The notes under the pieces are model-generated. The model saw only the letters and a list, made by a program, of their open reading frames with translations, had not been told where the DNA came from and did no database searches. A stretch of DNA of 64,000 nt from Acidobacteriaceae bacterium KBS 89. GTDB taxonomy: Bacteria; Acidobacteriota; Terriglobia; Terriglobales; Acidobacteriaceae. The translations under genes were made by a program, and so were the position numbers. The stretch spans positions 62,001 to 126,000 of the forward strand of contig KB906754.1 of assembly GCA_000381605.1 (NCBI GenBank), given 5' to 3'. Each line of letters opens with the position of its first letter. Within the stretch, counting starts at the first letter, position 1. Positions 1-10,129 of the stretch are shown piece after piece.

Positions 1-171
1 AGACGAACACGACTAAAGAACATCAAAGAAACGGGAATAGAATCGGGGTAGTACAAAAAAAGTGACCCCCGGAAACCGCGACCGGTCTTAGTCCAGACTT
101 AAGCCAAATATTTTGAAGACTTTAGACCAAAAACAGGGGAGCACGTCTCCCGCAAAGGATCGAACAGAAAA

Positions 172-1197
172 ATGGCAAAGGCATACCACGACGCAGACGC
201 AGACCTCTCTCTCATCCAGGCAAAGAAGGTCGCCATCATCGGCTACGGCTCCCAGGGCCACGCCCACAGCCTCAATCTCAAGGACTCCGGCGTCGACGTC
301 CGTGTAGGTCTCCGCCCCGACTCGCCCAACGCCGATCGCGCCCGCAAAGCCGGCCTCGTCGTCGACACCGTCGCTAACGTCAGCAAATGGGCCGACGTCA
401 TCATGAACCTCACGCCCGACCAAACCGCAGCCAAGGTCTACCACGCCGAGATCGCCCCCAACATGAAGCCCAACGTTACGCTTATGTTCGCTCACGGCTT
501 CAACATCCGCTTCCGCACCATCACGCCGCCCGCAACAGCCGACGTCTCTCTCGTAGCCCCCAAGGGCCCCGGCCACCGTGTCCGCGAGGTCTTCACCGAA
601 GGCGGCGGCATCCCCGGTCTTGTTGCCGTCGAGCAGAACGCCAGCGGCAACGCCCTCGCGCTCGCTCTCAGCTACGCTAAAGGGATCGGCTGCACCCGTG
701 CCGGCGTCCTCGAAACCACCTTCACAGAAGAGACCGAAACCGACCTCTTCGGCGAGCAGGCGGTCCTCTGCGGCGGCACCAGCGCCCTCGTCAAGGCAGG
801 CTTCGAGACCCTGGTCGAAGCCGGCTACCAGCCCGAGCTAGCCTACTTCGAAGTCCTCCACGAGCTCAAACTCATCGTCGACCTGATGTATCGCGGCGGC
901 CTCGAATACATGCGCCACTCCATCTCCGACACAGCCGAGTGGGGCGACTACGTAGCCGGCCCCCGCATTGTCACGCCCGAGGTCAAAAAAGCGATGAAGT
1001 CGCTCCTCAACGACATCCAGGACGGCAGCTTTGCCAAGAAGTTCATCGCTGAAAACGAATCCGGCCGCAAGGAGTTCGCCCGCATCCGCAAAGCCGAATC
1101 GGAGCTCCATATCGAAAAGGTCGGTGCAGAACTTCGCAAATCCATGCCCTTCCTAGACCCCGTCGTCGTCAAAGACGGCCAAGTCCAGAAGGCGTAA
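172..1197 (+). CDS. ilvC: Ketol-acid reductoisomerase (class I)
   Basis: This enzyme converts acetolactate or acetohydroxybutyrate to the dihydroxy acid with NADPH and Mg2+, the second common step of valine, leucine and isoleucine synthesis. The 341-residue length fits class I enzymes. The N-terminal Rossmann motif [17 protein letters not shown] is intact, as are the metal-binding segment around [14 protein letters not shown] and the C-terminal [21 protein letters not shown] region. The ATG is preceded by a purine-rich AAAGGA about 13 bases upstream. The ilvB/ilvN subunits usually found upstream would lie outside the window. A strong hairpin follows the stop. Identification is secure. Confidence 0.97.
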   Translation: MAKAYHDADADLSLIQAKKVAIIGYGSQGHAHSLNLKDSGVDVRVGLRPDSPNADRARKAGLVVDTVANVSKWADVIMNLTPDQTAAKVYHAEIAPNMKPNVTLMFAHGFNIRFRTITPPATADVSLVAPKGPGHRVREVFTEGGGIPGLVAVEQNASGNALALALSYAKGIGCTRAGVLETTFTEETETDLFGEQAVLCGGTSALVKAGFETLVEAGYQPELAYFEVLHELKLIVDLMYRGGLEYMRHSISDTAEWGDYVAGPRIVTPEVKKAMKSLLNDIQDGSFAKKFIAENESGRKEFARIRKAESELHIEKVGAELRKSMPFLDPVVVKDGQVQKA

Positions 1198-1244
1198 CCC
1201 AAAGCGCGATCAGTAAGATAGCCTTCAAATTTACAGATCGAAAT

Positions 1245-1280
1245 CGAAGGGGCGGCGTCTAATTAGATGTCGCCTCTTCG
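1245..1280 (+). terminator. Long hairpin after ilvC
   Basis: The two arms pair over 16 bp, including three G-U pairs, around an AATT loop. The hairpin starts 47 bases after the ilvC stop. The run after the stem is only moderately T-rich, so it may be a terminator or an RNA-stabilising 3' end. Confidence 0.6.
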
Positions 1281-1404
1281 CTTCAATATCAATTTCCTCA
1301 TCGGCAAAACTTATAGCGAAAGACTGCGATCGGAACTCCTGTAACAATGGAGACGTAGATAACAGAAACGATTCGATGCTCAGGCAGCAGAAGGAGCCCA
1401 GAGA

Positions 1405-2913
1405 ATGGCCACTGTGAACAGTTACGAAGGCCTGCTTCCCGCACAGCCGCTCAATCAGGCAGAACAGCCGGTAATGGCCGGCCCACCGGCCCAGCCAACG
1501 CCTCTCCCCGAGATCATCGCCGCTCTCCGCACCGTCACGCAGCTCGATGGCCTTACCGAAGAGGAGTACACGTGGCTTGCGACCCACGGCAACGAGCGTG
1601 TCGGACCAGACCGCGCCATCCTCTTTCGCGACAACGACCCGGCCAAGAATATGAACTTCATCCTACGTGGTGAGGTCCAGGTGCGCCGCCGTCATGCCGG
1701 AAACGTTGCCCTCTTCATCGGACGTGCAGGATCGATGACCGGCAAGCTTCCCTTCTCGCGCATGAAGAACTACGGCGGCGAGGGCTTCGCAGTCGGCCCC
1801 GTCTGGTCGATCGACATCCCCGATACCCTTTTCCCCGAGATGCTCGCCGCGATTCCCTCCATGGCCCAGCGTTGCGTCTCCATACTGCTGGATCGCGTCC
1901 GCGAGGTCACCCGCATCGAGCAGCAATCCGAGAAACTCAACGCCCTCGGCAAGCTCGCCGCCAATCTCGCCCATGAGCTCAACAACCCCGCCTCCGCCGC
2001 ACAACGCAGCGCCGCCAGCCTCTTCGGCGAACTCCGCGAGTACGGCGAGCAGAAGTACCGCCTCGGCAACCTCTGTCTCTCTGAGCAGGAGATTGCAGCC
2101 TACCGGGCGTGGGTCCAAAACGCCAGGGCTCGCATGTCCGCCTTCTGCGGCCATTCCCAGGGGCCGCAAAGCCCTCTGGCCATTGCCGACCGCGAAGAGG
2201 CCCTCGTCCGCTGGCTGGAAGCGCATAACATCCAGCAACCCTGGACCATCGCACCCGCGCTCTCCGAGACCAACCTCGCGATCGACCTGCTCGACGAACT
2301 CGCCACTATCACCCGCCCCGAGGTCCTTCCCGTCGCGGTCGCCACCGTCGCCAGCTCCTTGCGCGTCGAACGCATGGCCGAAACGGTCGTCGACTCCACC
2401 GTCCGCATCTTCGACCTCATCAGCGCCATCAAGGACTACTCCTACATGGACCAGGCGCCCATTCAGGACGTCGACCTCGCCCAGTCCCTGGAAAACACGC
2501 TCATCATGTTCAACTCCAGGCTCAGGAACGTAAAAGTCGAGCTGGACTTTGACCCCGAACTCCCACCCGTCAGCGCCTATGGCAGCGAACTCAACCAGGT
2601 CTGGACCGCCCTAATCGAAAACGCCCTTGAGAGCATGAACGACATGGGAACCCTGAGGCTCATCACCCACCTCAACGGCTCCATGGCGCTCGTAGAGGTC
2701 TGGGACTCCGGCCCTGGAATCGACCCCAAGATTCGATCGCGAATCTTCGAGCCATTCTTCACCACCAAGGCCCCCGGCCGCGGCCTGGGACTGGGCCTGG
2801 ACGCTGTTCAGCGCATCGTCAGCAAGCACTCTGGCTTTGTCACCGTTGAGTCCAAACCAGGCGCCACCTGCTTCCAGGTACGCCTTCCCCTGGACCGGGC
2901 GGGCGCCTACTAG
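1405..2913 (+). CDS. Sensor histidine kinase with N-terminal cNMP-binding-like domain
   Basis: This is a soluble 502-residue histidine kinase with no predicted membrane segment. Residues about 35-165 resemble a Crp/Fnr-type cyclic-nucleotide-binding beta-roll (segment [12 protein letters not shown]). They are followed by a short helical linker and a HisKA domain with phospho-acceptor His190 in [12 protein letters not shown]. The C-terminal ATPase domain shows an N box (LIENALESM), a G1 box (DSGPGID) and a GLGLGLD glycine loop. A good Shine-Dalgarno (AAGGAG) lies before the ATG. No response regulator is adjacent, so it is an orphan kinase. The ligand of the sensor domain is unknown. Confidence 0.88.
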   Translation: MATVNSYEGLLPAQPLNQAEQPVMAGPPAQPTPLPEIIAALRTVTQLDGLTEEEYTWLATHGNERVGPDRAILFRDNDPAKNMNFILRGEVQVRRRHAGNVALFIGRAGSMTGKLPFSRMKNYGGEGFAVGPVWSIDIPDTLFPEMLAAIPSMAQRCVSILLDRVREVTRIEQQSEKLNALGKLAANLAHELNNPASAAQRSAASLFGELREYGEQKYRLGNLCLSEQEIAAYRAWVQNARARMSAFCGHSQGPQSPLAIADREEALVRWLEAHNIQQPWTIAPALSETNLAIDLLDELATITRPEVLPVAVATVASSLRVERMAETVVDSTVRIFDLISAIKDYSYMDQAPIQDVDLAQSLENTLIMFNSRLRNVKVELDFDPELPPVSAYGSELNQVWTALIENALESMNDMGTLRLITHLNGSMALVEVWDSGPGIDPKIRSRIFEPFFTTKAPGRGLGLGLDAVQRIVSKHSGFVTVESKPGATCFQVRLPLDRAGAY

Positions 2914-2919
2914 AACAAA

Positions 2920-2945
2920 ACGGGAGCGGCCTCAGTCGCTCCCGT
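2920..2945. terminator. Hairpin terminator between convergent genes
   Basis: A perfect 9-bp stem (ACGGGAGCG / CGCTCCCGT) with an 8-base loop lies between the kinase stop and the end of the convergent DUF427 gene. An A-run precedes it on the plus strand, giving a U-run for minus-strand transcripts. It could serve both directions. Confidence 0.6.
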
Positions 2946-2965
2946 CGGAATTCATTTGTTATCAG

Positions 2966-3250
2966 TTACTTGGTGATTTCAACGCCACGCCAGAACGCCA
3001 CATGATGCTTCACGCTACGTGCGGCGGGCTTCGGATCAGGGTAATACCACGCAGCATCCGGGTTTTCCTGTCCGTCCACCACGATCGTGTAATACCGTGC
3101 CTGCCCTTTCCATGGGCAACTGGACGTCGTGGAACTCGACTTGAGAAACTCCCGCTTCACCGACTCATCAGGGAAATAAAGGTTTCCCTCAACCATCTCT
3201 GTCTTTTCACTCTCGGCCAGCGTCTGGCCGTTCCAAACTGCTTTTGCCAT
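2966..3250 (-). CDS. DUF427 domain protein
   Basis: This 94-residue protein matches the DUF427 family: an early VWNGQTLAES segment, a central SCPWKGQARYYTI motif containing the conserved Cys-Pro-Trp-Lys-Gly, and AAWYYPDPKPAA near the end. The family is small, cytosolic and structurally a beta-barrel, with no agreed biochemical role. It lies downstream of the small gene at 3416-3832 on the same strand with a gap of about 165 bases, so it may have its own promoter. Family membership is clear; function is unknown. Confidence 0.85.
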   Translation of the reverse strand: MAKAVWNGQTLAESEKTEMVEGNLYFPDESVKREFLKSSSTTSSCPWKGQARYYTIVVDGQENPDAAWYYPDPKPAARSVKHHVAFWRGVEITK

Positions 3251-3415
3251 AATCCACTACCTGCATTCTTTTCAACAATTTACGACGGGCACACCGCGTC
3301 AGCGGGTTATCGCCGTGCGATCCGATCCCCTGAGGCTATAACCTAGTTGTAACAGAAATGGGGCAAAAAGGGAACGCCGGAGAGCCGAGCCTGCGCGTCG
3401 TCGCGATCTTCGCTT

Positions 3416-3832
3416 TTAGTTCGCAATCTTGAAGTTCTTCAAGAACAACTCATAGCGTGCCTTGGCCGCAGGATATTTCGCAATCAGCGCAGCCGTCTGC
3501 CCCATAAATGGGTTCCCACTCTGCTTCTCCGTCTCGGCATGGAAGTGGTGGAATTTGGCGTAGATCAGAATCCCCTCGAGACTCGAATCCAGAAACAGGT
3601 CAGGATCAATCGCGCCACGCAACACCATCGAATGCGCCATCTCCCAGTAGGACATCGCCTGCCGCCAATACGGGTTGTGCTCCGATTTGGTGTCTCTCGA
3701 TACCGCCCGCAGCTCTTCGAGCGTCTTGGGATTGAAGTCGAACACCATAAACCGACGCGCCTTGCGTAATGTCTCTTCCCCTCGAAGTTCGTACAGCTTC
3801 AATATCAGCTCAGCATCCGCTGCAGTCGCCAT
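3416..3832 (-). CDS. Conserved hypothetical protein, helical
   Basis: This 138-residue protein is predicted soluble and mostly helical, with motifs such as LYELRGEETLRKARRFMVFDF and PYWRQAMSYWEMAHSMV. It has no signal peptide and no motif that I can tie to a function. Its start lies 19 bases downstream of the topA stop on the same strand, so it is probably cotranscribed with topA. Codon use matches its neighbours and the reading frame is clean. I believe it is a real gene of unknown function, perhaps limited to related acidobacteria. Confidence 0.8.
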   Translation of the reverse strand: MATAADAELILKLYELRGEETLRKARRFMVFDFNPKTLEELRAVSRDTKSEHNPYWRQAMSYWEMAHSMVLRGAIDPDLFLDSSLEGILIYAKFHHFHAETEKQSGNPFMGQTAALIAKYPAAKARYELFLKNFKIAN

Positions 3833-3851
3833 TCCTGCTCCTCATCTTTGG

Positions 3852-6740
3852 TTAAGCTACGCTCTCGACAACCGCCCGGGTCTTCTCCGGATCGGGACAT
3901 TCCATTACCGGCACAGGCGCCGGGCCAGCGATCTTCTTCTCATACGTGCAAGGCGGAGTCGTCGGCACCTCTTCAGGCGCGCCCTTCTTCTTGCGTCTCT
4001 TCGGGAGCGCCTCACGATTATTCGGGCACACCAGGTACGTTCCCTTATCGTTCGTCACTTCGAGAAGGTACGCGCTGTCGCACTTCGGACACGTCTTATC
4101 CACCAACTTCAGGTTCGAAGCGAAGTCGCACTTCGGATAGTTCACGCAGCCATAGAACACATCCCCACGCTTGGTCTTGCGCACGGCAATATCGCCGCCA
4201 TCCTTCGGGCACTTCACATCCAGCAAGTCCTGCTTGATGTACTTGCACTTCGGATATCCGCTGCAACTGATGAACTCGCCATACTGCCCATTGCGCAGCA
4301 GCAACGGCTTTCCGCACTTTGGGCACGCTTCCTCCAACTGCACCGGCGGCTTCTGCTGCACCTTCTGGTTCAGCTTGCGAATCGTCTTGCACGGTGGGTC
4401 TTCGTTGTACCCAGGGCAGGCCATAAACGGCCCCCACGGCCCATTCCGCAGAACCATCACGCGTCCGCAGTTATCGCAGAACTCTTCTTCGGCCACCTCA
4501 TCCGCGCCCGGCGCACTCAGGTCAGGCTTCGCAGCAAAGTTCTCCTTCGTAAAGTCGCAGCTCACCGGCTCGACCGTCACCTTCTTACCTTGCTCGGCCG
4601 CCTCGGCGATCGCCGACGCCATCTCCTTCGCGTCACCGACCTCCTTCGAGTACTCGGTCACATCCTCCGTCGTCGCCTTCACGATCAACGGAAACTGGAA
4701 CGCCTTTGTGACCTTCTTCGTCACCGTCTTCGGATCCTTCTTCCACGGTCCTGCTGCAATCGTCAACGGCTTCGCCTTGGTGAAGTTGCTGCACGAGTAG
4801 AAGCTCCCAAACTTACCCCATTTCAGAATCAGCGGAGCGCCGCAGTTGTCACATACCTCCTTCGTCGCTTCCTCCATCCGCTTGATGTCTTCCATGTTCT
4901 TTCCGGCAACACTCAGCTCTTTCTCGAAGTGGTCGTAGAAGCCATTCAGCAGATCGGTCCAACGCTCCTTGCCGTCCTCCACCGCATCCAACTCGCCTTC
5001 AAGCGTAGCCGTGTAAGCCGTATCGAAGATGTAAGGAAAGTTCTTCACAAGAAGCTTCGTGACGACGATCCCGATCTCCGTCGGCACGAACTTCGCCTGA
5101 ATCTTCTTTACGTAGTCGCGATCCTGAATCGTATTAATGATGGACGCGTAGGTCGAAGGCCGACCAATCCCCTTCTCCTCCAGCGTCTTCACCAGGCTGG
5201 CTTCGTTGTACCGTGGCGGTGGCTGCGTAAACTTCTGCTGCGGATCCAGCTTCTGCAGACGCAGCGCCTCGCCATCACGCAACTCCGGCAACCTGCGATC
5301 AGCCTCTTCATCGCCCTCAATCTGTGCATCCTCAGAAAGCTTCGTCGCGGCCTCTTCCTTCGCGGCCCTGTCCTTCGCCGCCTGCCGAGCCCGCTTGTCT
5401 TCCTCATCGAACTTCAGGTGCCCATCGAACTTCAGCACGCTGCCCGTCACGCGGAAGTCATATGCCTGCTTCGCCTGCGCCACAATATCCACGGTCGTCT
5501 GGTCGAAGACCGCCGGGGTCATCTGGCTCGACACAAACCGCTGCCAGATCAGCTTGTAAAGCCTGTACTGCTCGTCGCTCAGATACTTCCGGATCGACTC
5601 CGGGGTGTACGCCACATTCGTAGGCCGAATTGCTTCGTGCGCATCCTGCGCCTGCTCCTGCTTCTTGCCTGCATACTCGTTCGGAGTCGCCGGCAGATAC
5701 TGCGGTCCCAGCTTGCCGATAAATTCACGAGCCTCGGCAATCGCATCCGGGCTCACACGTGTCGAGTCGGTACGCATGTAGGTAATCAGACCGACCGTAC
5801 CCTCCGACCCGATCTCCACACCTTCATACAACCGCTGCGCCACACCCATCGTGCGCCGCACATTGAAACCGAGCCGCCCCGAAGCATCCTGTTGCAGTTT
5901 GCTCGTCGTAAACGGAGCCTTCGGATTATTTCTCCGCTCCTTCTTCTCTACCGAACGCACGCTCCATTTCGCATGCTCCAGCTCGCCGATCGCCTCATCA
6001 ACCGCCTCTTTATCCGGCAGCGCGTTCGACAAAAAGAGGTCCTTGCCCTCTTCATCCTTGCCGTTCGCAAGGCGCGAAGGCGTGCCATTCACACCCACAA
6101 AACGCGCCGTAAAGTTCTGTTTACCCGCAGTCGGCTCCAGCTCGGCGTCGATCGTCCAATACTCCACCGGGTTAAACGCGTTGATCTCCTGCTCGCGTTC
6201 CACAATCAGCCGCAGTGCAACCGTCTGCACGCGTCCAGCCGACAACCCTCGCCGCACCTTGTCCCACAGCAGCGGCGAAACCTGATACCCCACCAGCCGA
6301 TCCAGCACCCGCCGCGTCTGCTGCGCGTCCACAAGATTCTCGTCCACATCACGAGCATGCTGAAACGCCGCCTGCACCGCCTTCTTTGTAATCTCGTTGA
6401 ACGTAACTCGTCGCACCTGCGATTTGTTCTTCACCATCGGCAGCAGCTGCATCGAGAGATGCGCGGCAATCGCCTCTCCTTCGCGGTCCGGGTCTGGCGC
6501 AAGGTAGACCATGTCCGCCTTCGACGCGAGCTTCTTCAGCCGCTCGACAACTTTTTCCTTCCCCGGAGACACGATCAGCGTCGGCTCAAACGTCCGGTTC
6601 TTCAGCTCCACACCGATATCGTTCTTCGGCAGATCCATGATGTGGCCAATCGAGGCCTCCACGATGTAGTCGTTGCCGAGATATTTCCCGATCGTCTTCG
6701 CCTTCGCTGGCGATTCCACGATCACAAGTGATTTTGCCAT
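3852..6740 (-). CDS. topA: DNA topoisomerase I (type IA)
   Basis: Type IA topoisomerase relaxes negative supercoils by passing one strand through a transient single-strand break. The 962 residues begin with a TOPRIM domain (LVIVESPAKAKTI; acidic DPDRE at 83-87). The active-site tyrosine is Tyr321 in GLITYMRTDSTR. The C-terminal third carries five zinc-finger-like repeats, the last four mostly of the form CPKC...C, with all cysteines present except one replaced by Asp-Gly in CPKDGG. GGGAACG lies just before the ATG. It follows dprA by 272 bases, the common dprA-topA order, and probably shares a transcript with the small gene downstream. Confidence 0.97.
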   Translation of the reverse strand: MAKSLVIVESPAKAKTIGKYLGNDYIVEASIGHIMDLPKNDIGVELKNRTFEPTLIVSPGKEKVVERLKKLASKADMVYLAPDPDREGEAIAAHLSMQLLPMVKNKSQVRRVTFNEITKKAVQAAFQHARDVDENLVDAQQTRRVLDRLVGYQVSPLLWDKVRRGLSAGRVQTVALRLIVEREQEINAFNPVEYWTIDAELEPTAGKQNFTARFVGVNGTPSRLANGKDEEGKDLFLSNALPDKEAVDEAIGELEHAKWSVRSVEKKERRNNPKAPFTTSKLQQDASGRLGFNVRRTMGVAQRLYEGVEIGSEGTVGLITYMRTDSTRVSPDAIAEAREFIGKLGPQYLPATPNEYAGKKQEQAQDAHEAIRPTNVAYTPESIRKYLSDEQYRLYKLIWQRFVSSQMTPAVFDQTTVDIVAQAKQAYDFRVTGSVLKFDGHLKFDEEDKRARQAAKDRAAKEEAATKLSEDAQIEGDEEADRRLPELRDGEALRLQKLDPQQKFTQPPPRYNEASLVKTLEEKGIGRPSTYASIINTIQDRDYVKKIQAKFVPTEIGIVVTKLLVKNFPYIFDTAYTATLEGELDAVEDGKERWTDLLNGFYDHFEKELSVAGKNMEDIKRMEEATKEVCDNCGAPLILKWGKFGSFYSCSNFTKAKPLTIAAGPWKKDPKTVTKKVTKAFQFPLIVKATTEDVTEYSKEVGDAKEMASAIAEAAEQGKKVTVEPVSCDFTKENFAAKPDLSAPGADEVAEEEFCDNCGRVMVLRNGPWGPFMACPGYNEDPPCKTIRKLNQKVQQKPPVQLEEACPKCGKPLLLRNGQYGEFISCSGYPKCKYIKQDLLDVKCPKDGGDIAVRKTKRGDVFYGCVNYPKCDFASNLKLVDKTCPKCDSAYLLEVTNDKGTYLVCPNNREALPKRRKKKGAPEEVPTTPPCTYEKKIAGPAPVPVMECPDPEKTRAVVESVA

Positions 6741-7012
6741 TCGTTCCCTTCATCCACCAGAACGCATCGCCGAAGCAAAGCGTTCCAAACTCTTCTTTGT
6801 TCCCTTGCGAACCTAACACGCTTTCTGCAAACGCGTCATCTCGCTGCAATTCTTCAACTGACGAAAATTCGTCCAGAAGGTCATAACCATACAGCATCTT
6901 TCAGCGGAAAACTTGCATAGGGAACCAACTGCCAAATCAAACGGCAGCTTGCACTTACATTTATCTCTGCGATTATTTCGTCGTGACAGGAACCATACAG
7001 CGTCGAGTCGCC

Positions 7013-8206
7013 TCAAAAAGCCCGCACATAATTTTTTCCGGGAAGCTGTCGCACACGCCCCGCGAGTTCCAGTTCGAACAGAGCTGTGAATATCTCTGCC
7101 GACCCTAACTCCGGCTCCAACTGCTCGATCAGCTCGTCTAACTGCGTCGATTCATCATGCCGCAGCCTGTCGTAGACGATCCGCTCATGCTTCGGAAGCG
7201 GCGTGTCATTAAATAGAGATGCAGTCCCTCCAGCTTTCGATTCACCCCGCCCTCCCGCCGCCATCTGCTCATCCTCCAGCGCCAGCCGGATCTCCGATGG
7301 CAGATCCTCCCACACATCCTCCCAGGTGGCCGTCAGCTTAGCGCCCTGCTTTATCAATGTGTTAGGCCCCCAGGCGTTCTTATTCGTTACGTTCCCGGGA
7401 ACCGCATAAACGTCCCGGTTCTGCTCCATCGCGCACCGTGCCGTAATTCTCGTCCCGCTGTACTCCGCAGCCTCGATCACCAGCACCCCCACGCTCATGC
7501 CGCTCAAAATCCGGTTCCGGATCGGAAAGTTCTGTGGCGCCGGAAACGTTCCTAGCGGATACTCGCTCACAATCGCTCCTCCCGTCGCAACAATACTCTC
7601 TGCCAGCGTCTTGTTTTCCTTCGGGTAGATGACGTCGATCCCTGTCCCCCAGACCGCTACCGTCTTCCCTCCCGCCTCAATCGCACCCTTGTGCGCCGCC
7701 GTGTCCACCCCCCGAGCCATCCCGCTCAGAATCACCAGCCGTCGGTTCGCCAGGTCTCGCGACAACAACTCCGCCATCCCAGCCCCATACGGCGAAGGCT
7801 GCCGCGTTCCCACCACCGCGATCCCTGGCCGCGCAAGCTGCGTCACATCACCACGAATCCAAAGCACCGCCGGCGGATCGTAGATCTCCCGCAGCCTCTC
7901 AGGATAAGCCTCATCCTCCGGCGTCAACACACTCGCGCCAGTCTCCATGGTCCGCTTTATCTCATCTTCAGCCGCGGCCTTGGCCTTCCCTTCAAAACAG
8001 AACTGCGCCGCCGCGGCCGGCATCCCCAACCCTTCCAATTCAGTCAACGAAGCCTCAAACAGCCGCGCCGCAACCCCCAACAGCGCCATCGCTTTCCAGA
8101 TCCTCGTAGGCCCCATGCCCGGCGTCAACATTAACGCCATCCACGCCAGACGCGACATCTCCCGCTCCGCTACCGTCTGCTGCTCAACCCGGTGCACCAA
8201 GCTCAT
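7013..8206 (-). CDS. dprA: DNA-processing protein DprA/Smf
   Basis: DprA binds incoming single-stranded DNA and loads RecA during natural transformation. The 397 residues show an N-terminal helical region, then the Rossmann-like DNA_processg_A domain with VGTRQPSPYG, LSGMARGVDTAAHKGA and AVWGTGIDVIYPKENK, and a winged-helix-like C-terminus (RHDESTQLDELIEQLEPE). A Shine-Dalgarno (GAGG) precedes the ATG. It lies upstream of topA on the same strand. The window also holds a ComM-like AAA protein and CinA, two other families linked to transformation in some bacteria. Confidence 0.95.
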   Translation of the reverse strand: MSLVHRVEQQTVAEREMSRLAWMALMLTPGMGPTRIWKAMALLGVAARLFEASLTELEGLGMPAAAAQFCFEGKAKAAAEDEIKRTMETGASVLTPEDEAYPERLREIYDPPAVLWIRGDVTQLARPGIAVVGTRQPSPYGAGMAELLSRDLANRRLVILSGMARGVDTAAHKGAIEAGGKTVAVWGTGIDVIYPKENKTLAESIVATGGAIVSEYPLGTFPAPQNFPIRNRILSGMSVGVLVIEAAEYSGTRITARCAMEQNRDVYAVPGNVTNKNAWGPNTLIKQGAKLTATWEDVWEDLPSEIRLALEDEQMAAGGRGESKAGGTASLFNDTPLPKHERIVYDRLRHDESTQLDELIEQLEPELGSAEIFTALFELELAGRVRQLPGKNYVRAF

Positions 8207-8396
8207 ACCACCTCGTATTGATCTCCATTAATATATGCGGCCCCGACGGGCTGCAGAAGATTCTTTACCTAAAACCCGCAAAAACTTGCGACGTAGACCG
8301 CGCCGTTCTCCGTAACGCCACTGGTGTCACCGCCCGGATGGGCCATCGAATTGCACCTTCCCACCTGAACACAATTCGGCGTCAACGGAGAAGATC

Positions 8397-8972
8397 ATGC
8401 TCAAGCGTATCTTTCTAACCGGGCCCCTTGTCCTCGCTCTCGCACTCGTCGTACCGGCACACGCCGACACCATCACTTACACAGCAATCCTCTTAGGCTC
8501 CAATGAAGTCCCCCCAACCGGAAGCGCCGGAACTGGGTTCGCCACCATTACCCTCACCGGCAATCTACTGTCTGTCGTCGAATCATTCACCGGATTGACC
8601 ACCGCCGCGAGCGCAGCCCATATTCATTGCTGCGGTCCCGTTGGAGTCAACGAGCCCGTAGCAGTCCCATTCACCGGCTTCCCAAATGGAACATCAGGCA
8701 ATTACACCAACACCTTCGACCTCTCCCTGGCCAGTTCGTACACCGCGGCGTTCATCACCCTGGAAGGTGGAACCGTCGCGTTAGCGGAAGCTGGTCTTAT
8801 TGCTGGATTGAACAGCGGGAACGCATACGCCAACATTCACAACACCACATTTCCTGGTGGAGAGATTCGCGGACAAATTGCACAAGTAACACCGGAACCA
8901 GCCAGCCTTCTGCTGCTGGGCACCGGCATGATCGGGTTCGTCCAGCTGGTCCGCAGAAAGGTCCGCTCCTAA
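8397..8972 (+). CDS. CHRD domain protein with PEP-CTERM sorting signal
   Basis: This 191-residue exported protein has a signal peptide (residues 1-23, ending VVPAHA). A CHRD domain, the fold first described in chordin, spans about residues 25-165 and is recognisable by AAHIHCCGPVG and the closing NIHNTTFPGGEIRGQI. It ends in a PEP-CTERM tail: PEPASLLLLGTGMIG, a hydrophobic stretch, then a basic RRKVRS end. PEP-CTERM proteins are processed by exosortase, which is not encoded in this window. A surface or extracellular-matrix role is likely. CGGAGAAG precedes the ATG. Confidence 0.9.
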   Translation: MLKRIFLTGPLVLALALVVPAHADTITYTAILLGSNEVPPTGSAGTGFATITLTGNLLSVVESFTGLTTAASAAHIHCCGPVGVNEPVAVPFTGFPNGTSGNYTNTFDLSLASSYTAAFITLEGGTVALAEAGLIAGLNSGNAYANIHNTTFPGGEIRGQIAQVTPEPASLLLLGTGMIGFVQLVRRKVRS

Positions 8973-8986
8973 CCAAAGAGCTTCAA

Positions 8987-9030
8987 CCGAAAAGCCTCCG
9001 CCCGTTTTTTACGTGGCGGAGGCTCTTCGG
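8987..9030. terminator. Bidirectional terminator
   Basis: A long stem (core GCCTCCGCC / GGCGGAGGC, extended by CCGAA / TTCGG with one mismatch) closes a 12-base loop containing a T-run. It lies between the convergent CHRD gene and the UxuA-like gene and should end both transcripts. Confidence 0.7.
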
Positions 9031-9033
9031 CGT

Positions 9034-10125
9034 CTAACCCAAAGACTGGATCAACCCGCGAATATACCCATAGCAAAAAGCAAACGACTGCAGCCCATTC
9101 GCATCGCCTGGCGCCACCGGCACATGGTCCGGCATCAGCATGTACGGATACCCCACCTCCCGATACACCCGGATCGCCTTCACCAAATCCACATCGCCCT
9201 CATCCGGATACACCTCGACAAAGTCATTCCTGTGCCCACGGATATTGCGAAAGTGAACATTGAATATTTTCTTGCGTGAACCGAAGTATCGAATGACGTC
9301 GTAGATCTCGGTCCCCGGATCAACAAGCATCTCCGACACCGTACCCTGGCAAAAGTTCAACCCGTGGTACGGACTCTCCTGAATCGTAATGAATCTCTTC
9401 AATCCATCCACAGTCCCCAGCACGCGATCCACCCCCTGATATCCCTCGGGAGGCACACCGGGATCCTGCGGATGACACGCCATTCGTATCTTGTACTCAT
9501 TCGCGACTGGAATAATGCGCTCCAGAAAATACGTAATCCGCTCCCAGAACATATCCGCGTCAACATGACCCGCAATCGTGAGCGGCGTCTTCGGATGCGC
9601 CTCTGCAAGCCTCCACTGGCTGTAGCTCGCATCTCCCCGCCCCGGCGTCCTGCCCGTGCGCAGCACACCAAGAATGCTCATGTTGTACTTGATGGAAGGC
9701 AAGCCCACCTGCGCACAGTTCCTGATCATCTTCTGGATCGATTCAATATCGCGGTCCCGCTCCGGACTCTGCGCCAGCATGATCGCAGGATGCTTCTCAT
9801 TGTCGATGTAGCTCGACTCCAAGACCGGTGGGCCAACGCAATCAATCTCGATTCCATTCTTTGCGGCGAGGTCCTTCATGCGGCTCAACTCATCCGTCGT
9901 CGCATAAATTCGACCGTCAGCGATCTCCGGATACCCGCAGATATTGCGCACTCCGTACCGCGCTAGAAATTTCAAATGAGTGTCGTTCGTCGGCGCACTC
10001 TGGCACCCAAGCTTCATCAGCGCAGGCTTCGCCGAATGCGCTTCGGGGGCCGCTGAAACAGTCCTTCCCTGGCCAACCGCAAGCGCCGCCACACTGGAGG
10101 ATGAGATAAATTGTCGTCTGTTCAT
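9034..10125 (-). CDS. Exported mannonate dehydratase (UxuA)-like TIM barrel
   Basis: The body has UxuA-family signatures: CHPQDPG, LNFCQGTVSEM, VHFRNIRG, VYPDEGDVD and LMPDHVP, which supply the metal and substrate ligands in D-mannonate dehydratase. Known family members turn D-mannonate into 2-keto-3-deoxygluconate in the cytoplasm. Here the protein starts MNRRQFISSSS, a Tat-type leader ending near SAAPE, so export is predicted. The ATG at 10125 is preferred over the upstream 10143 codon because it begins the leader and lies 4 bases after the previous stop. The exact substrate is uncertain. Confidence 0.8.
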   Translation of the reverse strand: MNRRQFISSSSVAALAVGQGRTVSAAPEAHSAKPALMKLGCQSAPTNDTHLKFLARYGVRNICGYPEIADGRIYATTDELSRMKDLAAKNGIEIDCVGPPVLESSYIDNEKHPAIMLAQSPERDRDIESIQKMIRNCAQVGLPSIKYNMSILGVLRTGRTPGRGDASYSQWRLAEAHPKTPLTIAGHVDADMFWERITYFLERIIPVANEYKIRMACHPQDPGVPPEGYQGVDRVLGTVDGLKRFITIQESPYHGLNFCQGTVSEMLVDPGTEIYDVIRYFGSRKKIFNVHFRNIRGHRNDFVEVYPDEGDVDLVKAIRVYREVGYPYMLMPDHVPVAPGDANGLQSFAFCYGYIRGLIQSLG

Positions 10126-10129
10126 AGAA

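Noticed and set aside
3675..6731. A 1018-residue open frame on the plus strand
   Set aside because: It lies entirely antisense to topA, which has intact motifs; its Arg/Leu/His-rich composition is typical of the shadow of a high-GC gene.
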